The position numbers and the translations under genes were made by a program. This document shows, piece by piece, positions 56,304 through 64,000 of a DNA stretch of 64,000 nt. The DNA lies in assembly GCF_010015585.1 (NCBI RefSeq), contig NW_022985075.1:62001-126000 (forward strand). The letters are read 5' to 3'. The notes beneath the pieces were generated by a model. It ran no database searches and had not been told where the DNA came from. It saw only the letters and a list, made by a program, of their open reading frames with translations. Each line of letters begins with the position of its first letter. Positions within the stretch are counted from its first letter, which is position 1. This DNA is from Eremomyces bilateralis CBS 781.70 (taxonomy: Eukaryota > Ascomycota > Dothideomycetes > Eremomycetales > Eremomycetaceae).

Positions 56304-59300
56304 TCAACCCAGGATCTCACACATCTCTCGTGCACGCTCTTCGTCCTCGACCAAAAGACCCTTGGTGTTGAGAATCGTCTCCATAATGCCGACGACATGT
56401 CGGAAGCTGCTGGCTGCGCCCTTGGTCTGGGTGAAGCGGGCAACGCAAAGTTGAGCGCGGTGACCGCGTTCCAGAACGGCAAAGATCTCGCAGACGACAG
56501 TAACGGGCTTGATCTTGAGCTCTGCAGCTGGATTAGTAGGAGGTCAACATCGCAAGGATGGGATGGCTTACGATTGTGTCTCCCAATGCGAGCAGACACT
56601 ATGTTATCCTCCCGGCTGAACCTCAGGTCCTTGACTCCGATTCGTTGCGCACCTCGGAGAATGCGCACAACCTCAGACCGAGTGCGGCCACGGCCGATCT
56701 GGAAGCAGAGGACACGGGTGGCTGGTTTGATGTGGAAGAATTTAGCGAACCAGTTGACTTCGGATGGACGCTTTGTGAGACCCCTCCCATTTCCCTCGTC
56801 AAACGAGATCTCGAAGGAGGGTGAGATAGTAGAGCTGGATGGGTCGGAGCCTAGGTACTGTCAGATGTATGCTCATCAACAAATATTTGGGAACTAACCA
56901 AGTTCCAAACCCGACGGGTTGGTATTGATGTAGCTCTTGTCACTCTTCTTCCTGAAGAAGTCCATAAACTTTCCCTTCCTCGGATTCTTCGCCTCCGCTT
57001 GACGAAGCTCGAACTCGGAGCTATCGGATGTAGTCTGTGAAGCAAAGCCTCTCAGATCTGCCGTATTGTAATACCCAGTCTCCTGTCTTCCATGTCGAGC
57101 TGGAGTTGAACTCAAGGATTCCCATTCGGCGCTCTGCGGACGGTCGACATCCGTCTGGGATCCGGAAGGAGAGCCAGTTGTCGGATTCACCAGCTCTTTG
57201 CTTGATTTTCGCCAGAAGAAACTCTTCTTCTTCTTCACTTGGAGATCTGCAGCATTCTGATCCACCGCAACACCTGGTGCCTTGGTCATCGTAATATCAT
57301 CGGCATCCTGTTCTTTGAAAGTTTTCCCTCGCAGGCCAGCGAAGCTCTTGCTGACCCTTGAGGCAGGGCGCTGAGGGACGTTTGATGCCGCTCGAGAAGA
57401 ACCTTGAGCCCCGGCAGTAGTAGAATCATTTTGATCATGCCTCGACGATGTGCTCGCACTACTCTTCTTGCGAATGTTGAGGGGAGCAATGGGAGTGGGC
57501 GAGGTCTCAGTGACGAGTCTGATGGTCTCCTGTTGATAGCTAGATTTCGTATTCGCGTTCCGCTCGAAGTTCGATGGCTCAGTCGCGGCTCTCTTTCCAC
57601 GGTGGCCTCGTTTGCGCAGTTGCGCATATTTTTCGTCCTCAGGGTTCTCACATCGGTCTTCCTCATTGATGACCGGTAATTTCTGGGCATCTCCAGATGA
57701 TTTCGTGAAATGAGTTGGCGCAGAGGTAGCACGGGGTCCGTAACCTGACGTAGAACCTGAGCGGCCCACCAAGTAGTTCAAGTGATCCATCACCTCATTG
57801 TAGTACGGCATTTCGGTACCATCTTCCCCAACACGCGCTGCCAACCGGTCACGGGTATGTCGGACTTCGTTCTTGGCATACGTTCGAGGTGTAGTCATGG
57901 GTACAGGTGGAAGTGGTCGGTTGAAGATTGCGCCGTTGATCCCCGTCCTATCCCCGTCCGTGGTCAAAGGTTCCGGATGGTTGGAGACAGATGACGGTGG
58001 AGTATCAGAATATGGGCTGCCTGATGTGGCAGTGGTTACATGGCTCGAACTAAGGGAGGACTTGAAGAAGGCTTGGTCGCAGACAGCTTCAAGCTCTGTG
58101 CTGACTTTGCGGGCCTCCTTCGCAATGATTAGCTGGGGATTGACTGGCTTTTGGATTTTGAGACGAGGCGGGGCCGCATGACCCTCCTTTCTCGACTTCA
58201 TCACACAGCTGGATGGAAGGGCCGGGCTTGAAATTGCGCCAGGAGAATCAACGACTGACTCTTCAGTATTACAGTCGCCCCGTCGGGTTTCATTGCCATC
58301 ATGTGCATAAGTCGAGAGACCGGTGGAGTTCTTCGTCAACGCACTAAGCGTGGAGGATCTGCGAACGTGAGAAAATCTCACTTTTGGCCTGGCTAAGCTG
58401 CTTGGTCGTGCAGGGTAGACTGGAGGGCTGCTAGGTGGGAGAGAGCTGCCCAGGGAGCTGCGAGTGTGCGATCTTCTGCTATTGTAACTGCCAGGGCCAT
58501 GGAAACGTCTCTGTGTGGATCGAATGGAGCTGCTCGACATGGAAATACTTGAATGTGTGCGGGTTCCTCGTCTAAGTGCCTCCACACGAAGAGACCCCGA
58601 ATGGCCGGAGTTGATTACCGGAACCTTAGGTCTGCCATTGCCGCTCCTTGCAGAACCAGTATTGGAATCGTTTCGATGGAGAGTAACTTTGAGCCCAGGG
58701 CCATGACAGCTCACAATTGGATCCCTAGAAGCACGGAAAGGGTCGTAGCTGGCCTCGGATGATGGATTGTTGTGGAGGCTGAGGCGCGACTTCAGGTGCT
58801 CATCATTCAAGATTGAATACTGAGATTTTGATCGCACTGGCCTTGATACCGAACTTTGAGAACTTTGAGAACTAGGCGGGATGAACGGGCTACGGGGATA
58901 GGAGGGTTTCAGATGATGGTAATCTGATGCAGAATAGGAGATGCCGTCAGGATACCCGGCATAGTTCTCCAACTGCTCCTCACGACTCTCCATGAGCCTC
59001 AAGTAAAAGTACTTTTCGATGTTTGCTCTTTGATTCGAATCAGTCAAGCTGGCCAAACGTGACAATATAAGCACTTACTCTTGGTTCAAAAGTTTGGCAG
59101 CAAGCTCGCTCTCTTTTACATCATGCCACAAAGTTCGCAAGTTGCGGAAAAGGTCGCGGTCAATTGTGTGACGATTGAGAGGAACCCAAGCCTCAAGGCT
59201 TGGAGGTGGGCCCATTAACCGCTCGAGATCATCAGGCTTGTAGCCCAGTGCTTCGTCGTATTTGTGCATGAGGGGGTGGTCCCACACCTCTGCAAGGGAA

Positions 59301-60535
59301 ATACGTTTATTCGGGTCCGCCACGAAGATGCGTTTGATCAGGTCCTCCGCTTCAGCGCTGAATCCCACAGGGATTCTGTAACGAGCGGCAATTATCGTAT
59401 CATAGAGCGCGTGCATTCGTTGACTGTCTGTCATCTCTCGAGCGTTGGGTGGATAGTTGAATGGGGGCGTGCCGGCCAGCATGACAAACAGGATGACCCC
59501 GCTGCTCCAAGTGTCCACCTTCGTGCCTTCATAAGGTTTGTATTGCAACAATTCCGGCGCAGCGTAGTGCGGACTTCCACAAGGGGTTTTGAGGAACCGG
59601 CCTTCTGGTTGCAATGCGGCCATTCCGAAGTCAACGAGCTTGATCTGGTATGTGTTCCTGTCCAACAAAATATTCTCCGGTTTCAAGTCGCGATGGAAGA
59701 TGCTCATCCGGTGGCAATACAGGAGTGCTCCGACGAGTTGGCGGTAGATATACACGACCGACTGCTCATCAATGCAGGGATTGGCTTGTATGAAGTCGAA
59801 TAGCTCGCCACCCTCGACATATTCCATGACAAGGTACCTGAGTTGTGTTAGCGTGTCTGATAGCGGGAGGATGCATATCCGTCCGTTTATAACAACATAC
59901 AGTTCATTCCGATTTTCCCACACGTCATACAAATGAACGATGTTGGGATGATCCAGCAACTTCATGATAACAATCTCCCTCTCCAGACCAAAGGGCATGA
60001 CCTTCCCACTTGCAATCATTTTTGCGCCTTTCGCACCGGCAGTCTTTTCTAAATTTGCAAGGCTCATTGCTCGAGCTTGCTCGGCCGCAACTTTGGAAAT
60101 GATCTTGGCAGCACAGACCTTGGCCGTGTACTTGTTCCGAACCATTCGAACGCTGGAACATCCGCCTCGGCCAATGGTTTTACCCAGTTGCCATGGACCG
60201 ACATAGGTCTTCCTGTTGCTCGCTGAAGAGGTGGAGAACAAGGATACGCGTTTCGCATTGGCTTCATCTTGAGCTACGACTTCAGAGAGCCTCTTATTTT
60301 CCGGGGGAGCAGAAGGTTTTTGGATAGCCAAGTCGTTGGGTGTGGGACTCTCATGGTGTGGGGGACGTGCTGACACACGCGACGAAGGCCTGGACTGGGT
60401 GCTCATCGGAGACAGGGGCTTTACATGTCCATTTGTTGCCGATCGAGGTGGTGCAGCTAAATTTGCTCGATGAGGCGCGTCTTCCAGTGGGCGCCGACCG
60501 GAAGAAGATTGGATTTGAGGTCCCAAGTGTGCCAT
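56304..60535 (-). CDS. Nim1/Gin4/Hsl1-type Ser/Thr kinase with C-terminal KA1 domain
   Basis: Septin-associated kinase family that controls Wee1/Swe1, mitotic entry and septation. Five exons, 60535-59901, 59837-59079, 59027-56899, 56850-56572 and 56527-56304, in continuous phase, give 1341 residues. The kinase domain (about 110-430) has the glycine loop GKTIGRGGCSS, the VAIK-type Lys in AAKII, HRDLKPEN, DFGMAALQPEG, the APE motif in HYAAPELL and the late Arg in NKRISLAEVWDHP. A lobe insertion with many Ala/Lys residues sits after the Lys strand. An LENYAG-containing helix follows the catalytic domain, then some 600 disordered Ser/Arg-rich residues. The KA1 domain (about 1190-1341) opens VNWFAKFFHIKPATRVLCFQ and ends VEDEERAREMCEILG; it binds acidic membranes. 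The acceptor before SDPSSS is the second AG, since the first one breaks the frame. Confidence 0.95.
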
Positions 60536-61923
60536 GCTTCTGATCAGAGCTTGACGACGCGTTTGCGGCCTAGAATTCGAACATAACAAAATTAAAACTT
60601 GTGACAGGTGGGTGACATGACAAAAGAGTGAAGAGCTACCTGGTTGTTGCAAGATGCTAGTGAGGATTAGGAGGTGCAAAACCCTGACATTGTCGAATTG
60701 ATATTGGATCGATTTTGAGTCAGAAAGAGCTTGTGGACACTCAATAGGCCAAGCCTTGGGCGATTAGGATATGGGGGATATGGTGCAGAAGAAACCCAGT
60801 CCAAAGTCCAAGGTGTTTTGGAGGTTCAATGAGATGTGAGGCATCCGAGATAGGTCTGAACGGCCCACAAACTCAAAAATTGTATCAAGAAGCCAATTGG
60901 AAAAGAAGCCGCAAATAAAGCTTGATAATCGACCAATTGCTGGAGATCAGTCACGTATCGTGAGAGGAGGTGATTGTGGGTGCATGGAAATGGTCAGAGG
61001 GCACAAGGATCGTGAAGTCCAGAAAGAGCAGAGCGAACGGAAGCGTGAACAAGATAGTGGGCCACACCATAAACAGTAGTCTAGTGCCGAAGTGAATTGG
61101 CAACGCACTAAACTGAGAAAGAGATCAAAAATAAGAAAAGGGAGGGTTGTTTTGATTGCCAGAATTGGGTGAAGGAATGCAGTGAAGGCGAGCTGAGATG
61201 ATTGGAATGAACGCCACCAGGCAGCTTCAGAGGCATGTCTGCACTTAAAGACCATCAGTTTGCACCACGGCTTCTTTCCACAAGATTATCGATAAGAAAT
61301 TCACTCAGTCTGGATTGGTAGAGTTGACATTCAACTTCCGATGGCTTACATTTCTGCACAGGTCTTCCACATGTCAGTCAGTGATGGTAATGATGAAGCA
61401 CATCTAGACGGGACAACTGTCAGACCATGTATCCGCTCTGACCGGCCGAGCAGGCAATACATCGAGAACTAAGTACTTTAAGACAGTCAAATTATTTGGC
61501 AACGTTCACAAACCAGCGTACTACTTGGAGGATTGTCCCATCAACCCAACAGCGCTGCTCTCTCAGACCATGGCAACCTGAATTGGCTGTGGTCGATCGA
61601 ACCGCGACCAGCGAACATAGTAATTCTCAAAGTTATCATGGATACGAAGCTAATACCTGTGAAAGGCAAAGGAACATCAAACTGAGCGCGTTCAGACCCA
61701 ACAAGAGCAATGGTATTATTTCAGGCAACGATGGTTGTCGGTTTAAACTTGGAAAGTGAAGCTCAGGCTGGAGAGTGGGCCGATTATGTCAGCCAAAGCA
61801 CACCCTTCCTACCTGTCGGCGATCGCATGATCGCATCATCCGATCCTGGTGCAGCTCCCTTCCGTCCCTAGTTCAAGGATAGGTGGTGATCGACTCTCAA
61901 CTTTCTTGATTTAACATAACGCA
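60536..61923. other. Kinase promoter and leader
   Basis: An acceptor-like TTCTAG (minus strand, near 60570) shortly before the kinase start suggests an intron in the 5' UTR. Farther right no coding signal was found. Confidence 0.45.
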
Positions 61924-62280
61924 TTAATAACGCTTGAAGTTTGAACGCACTAATTGGGCGCCGCCACCCAGGTCCTCTTCCCCACAGGCATGAACTCCAC
62001 CGATCTGCGGTTCTGCACACTCCCATACAGTAGCCAGATGCAACTCCGTCCCATACAACTCGATCGGATAGACACCGCAGAAAACTATCCCAGCATCCGG
62101 ACCACAGTATAGGACACCATGGTTCTGACTGCCGCTATCCCGGAACAAAGGGACCGCCCAGAAATCAGACTCGGCAGCCCAAATGGATGGCTGGGAACAG
62201 GACGGTTCAGTCGTGCAGATCTTTGATTTGTGGTGGTGCGGTGGGAGAGGAGAATTGGCTTCTTTCAGTGGGAGGTGCAT
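61924..62280 (-). CDS. Possible 118-residue protein, no known family
   Basis: Weak candidate. An uninterrupted frame starts at the first ATG downstream of a TATA-like CATATAAG (minus strand, 62429-62422), and no other ATG lies between. The product starts MHLPLKEANSPLPPHHHKSK, has six cysteines, and a centre with alternating hydrophobic residues (LYCGPDAGIVFCGVYPIELY). There is no signal peptide and no recognised domain. Codon use looks neutral. It lies in an otherwise empty 2.8 kb stretch. It may be a small intracellular protein or chance. Confidence 0.35.
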   Translation of the reverse strand: MHLPLKEANSPLPPHHHKSKICTTEPSCSQPSIWAAESDFWAVPLFRDSGSQNHGVLYCGPDAGIVFCGVYPIELYGTELHLATVWECAEPQIGGVHACGEEDLGGGAQLVRSNFKRY

Positions 62281-62421
62281 GGATTGGTTCCCAAGAGGCG
62301 AGATGGGCGTAGTACAAGCAAGGGAGAACAGCACACGATTTCACAAGGACTGCTGCAGTATCGTGGTTTGGGTTGTGTTCCCTTTGGTGAGTGCTGCAAC
62401 TAATGTGTATCAAGATGAAGT

Positions 62422-62429
62422 CTTATATG
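62422..62429 (-). promoter_or_regulatory. TATA-like element before the small candidate
   Basis: CATATAAG on the minus strand, about 140 bp before the candidate's ATG at 62280. TATA-like strings are common by chance, so it adds only modest support. Confidence 0.3.
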
Positions 62430-63342
62430 CTTGGCATTGTAAGGAATCGGTATGCAAATACCATAAGGGACTAACAGACTTAACCAATTTGCATGAATCA
62501 TTTCTGTTTACAATCTAGCTCCCCATCCAAAGAGTAGCAGGAGGGAATCTTTGTGTAGGCATTGAAGTCCCAAAACAGTTTCCGTCTAGGCGTCGAAAGT
62601 CGCTTTTATGAGCAGTGTCAGGTAGTAACCAGAGCCATTGATTACCAATGTCCTCCGTAGTAATGAGCATGCGAGTCTCTATAGATAGAAAGAGCAATAT
62701 AGATATTTAATTCCGTTGAGCTCGAAGCATGCCTAATTCGTTAGATTTTCCCCCTTTCCCAAAGCCAGTGGACGAAGCTTCGTCCATCAGCTGACAATCT
62801 CCGCTCCTGAAACTAGAAGTCTGCTACTGTTCATACAGGGGAAACATGCAGAACGTAAGAAGTATGATGGGGAAATTGCATCAAAGAACAAGGAATCTGC
62901 CAACCCTAGGTAAAACTATAGGATGACGTCCGATAGAAACCAAGAGTGCCATAATCAGAGAAATGCAACATTGAAGAGCCGGTGAACTGACACTCTGTTA
63001 TAAAACAGATGCAAAAGAAGTCCAGGGGCGTCCCATTGTGACAATCGCAAAAGTGGTATCCGTCGCATGATTCCAATCCAAGCCGAGATGATAAAACCCA
63101 GAAACGCAAGCCAAATCAAACCACGAGCACCCATAAAACATCGACCCAAATCTTCCAAGCATAGAACCATGAGGCCAAAGATATCCAGTGACTCCGAGCC
63201 AAGATCCAACCCATTCCAACATACACATTATTTTCCGGTGATGGTTGGCACCTAGCAGCGCCTAGATATATAATACAGTCGCTAAATGAAGCGAAGGAGC
63301 AAAAATCGATTTGTCCATCGGATCGATTATCACGGCACCGGC
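62430..63342. other. Intergenic, 3' side of the zinc-finger gene
   Basis: Long 3' UTR or empty sequence. Frames on the minus strand at 62906-63228 overlap each other and have no motif. Confidence 0.45.
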
Positions 63343-64000
63343 CTATTTCTCCGTCTTCGTTTTGGAGATGTGTGGATCGCTGGAGGGATCTTTCTTCTCG
63401 CCGTCGGGGACCGGCTTTCCGCATCCTTTCACAAGAATATGTCTCTGTTCGATGTGTATTAGCAACGGATGCCCTATGTCGCGATCCTTGTCATCAGGCT
63501 CATTAACTCACCTTCAACGCATCCTTCCTTGAAAAGCTCTTGTCACAATCTGTACACGGGAACGGCTTGACAGCCAGATGAATTCGCTTATGGCGTTTCA
63601 AATCGTGGTTCCTGTTGAAGCTCTGAGGGCACTGATCGCACTTGAACGGTCGATCGTTCACCGGCGCCGAGACCGGGGCGTGGTGGTGCGCTCCATACAT
63701 GTGCTGCATGGTCGCGGCGTGCCCGGAATTATATGGCGGAGCCATCATCCCCGGAGGAAACCCGCCAATAATAGTAGGTCCTGCTTGCGGGTTCTGGATG
63801 TTGCTGAGGACAGGTCCTGGAGGAAGAGGGTAACCATACGGCCGCTGGTAGGTGTGGTGGGGTTGGCCGGTCGGGGTCGACATTGTAGGCATATGCGCAG
63901 CTGAAACGGGTGACATTCGTGGTCCGTTGGAAAGAGGGCTTTGCTGCGAGGGAGGCGGTCCAGTGGAGTAGGCATATTGAGGTGGCGCGGAGTTGGGGGG
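63343..64000 (-). CDS. C2H2 zinc-finger transcription factor (N-terminus beyond the right edge)
   Basis: Likely nuclear DNA-binding regulator. Exons: window edge to 63512, and 63444-63343, in phase. The visible N-terminal part is Pro/Gln/Gly/Met-rich and disordered. Two adjacent C2H2 fingers follow: CDQCPQSFNRNHDLKRHKRIH and CTDCDKSFSRKDALK, the second completed across the intron by RHILVKGC. The C-terminal tail is 33 residues and Lys-rich (PDGEKKDPSSDPHISKTK). The NHDLKRHK and SRKDAL patterns recall the last two fingers of the Swi5/Ace2 group, but the first finger of that group is not visible. The frame is open through the window edge, so the true start is outside. Confidence 0.88.

Noticed and set aside
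56304-56668. Separate small gene for the KA1 region
   Set aside because: It joins the upstream kinase exons in phase through two good introns, and KA1 is the expected end of this kinase family.
59075-60535. Stand-alone kinase ending at the stop near 59075
   Set aside because: That stop lies inside an intron (GTAAGT donor at 59078); splicing continues in phase to the disordered and KA1 parts.
63343-63916. Zinc-finger gene as Msn2/Seb1 or Crz1
   Set aside because: Finger residues do not fit those families (no QEHLKRH or SEHLKRH helix).
1-64000. tRNA or rRNA genes
   Set aside because: No convincing B-box (GGTTCGANTCC-like) paired with an A-box and acceptor stem was spotted by eye; a covariance-model scan would be decisive.

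Overview
The window is nuclear DNA from a filamentous ascomycete (Pezizomycotina). Genes carry short introns (about 50-110 nt) with GTNNGT donors, CTAAC-like branch points and YAG acceptors, and nearly every conserved gene has its best match in moulds. Markers of that group include a BRCT-WGR PARP, a fungal acetate kinase, the ECM14 pseudo-carboxypeptidase, ATG33, a WSC wall sensor and a Nim1-type kinase ending in a KA1 domain. I cannot fix the order; Eurotiomycetes-like is a guess. No tRNA, rRNA, CRISPR or prophage was seen.

Layout, left to right: ArfGAP GCS1 (-, cut by the left edge); WSC-domain wall stress sensor (-); a 4.2 kb stretch without a convincing gene; peroxisomal 2,4-dienoyl-CoA reductase SPS19 (-); ATG33 (+), with an octamer tandem repeat right before its start; a secreted His/Lys-rich protein (-); calmodulin (-); t-SNARE TLG2 (+); acetate kinase (-); isochorismatase-family hydrolase (-); Cid1/Trf-type nucleotidyltransferase (+); Sec7-PH ArfGEF (-); ECM14 (+); PARP (+); RAX1-like RGS membrane protein (+); an SDR (+); a 65-residue protein encoded by two small exons (-); a 1230-residue UBA protein (-); a fungal orphan-family gene (+) in a 5.5 kb accessory-looking tract (47.4-53.7 kb); a 5'-truncated Tad-clade LINE fragment (-); ribosomal protein eL24 (+); a Nim1/Gin4/Hsl1-type kinase (-); a weak small-gene candidate (-); and a C2H2 zinc-finger factor cut by the right edge (-).

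The set is a housekeeping euchromatic neighbourhood, not a biosynthetic cluster. Several products act in membrane traffic and polarity (GCS1, Sec7 ArfGEF, TLG2, RAX1, WSC sensor, Nim1-type kinase), but they are not co-oriented and share no visible control. The accessory-looking part is 47-55 kb: orphan-family gene, simple repeats and the LINE remnant, ending abruptly at the eL24 promoter. I found no clear undescribed multi-gene system. The best leads are the orphan-family gene with its conflicting 3' reading frames, the secreted metal-binding-like protein, the intron-separated peroxisomal signal of SPS19, and an upstream ORF that overlaps the ECM14 start codon.
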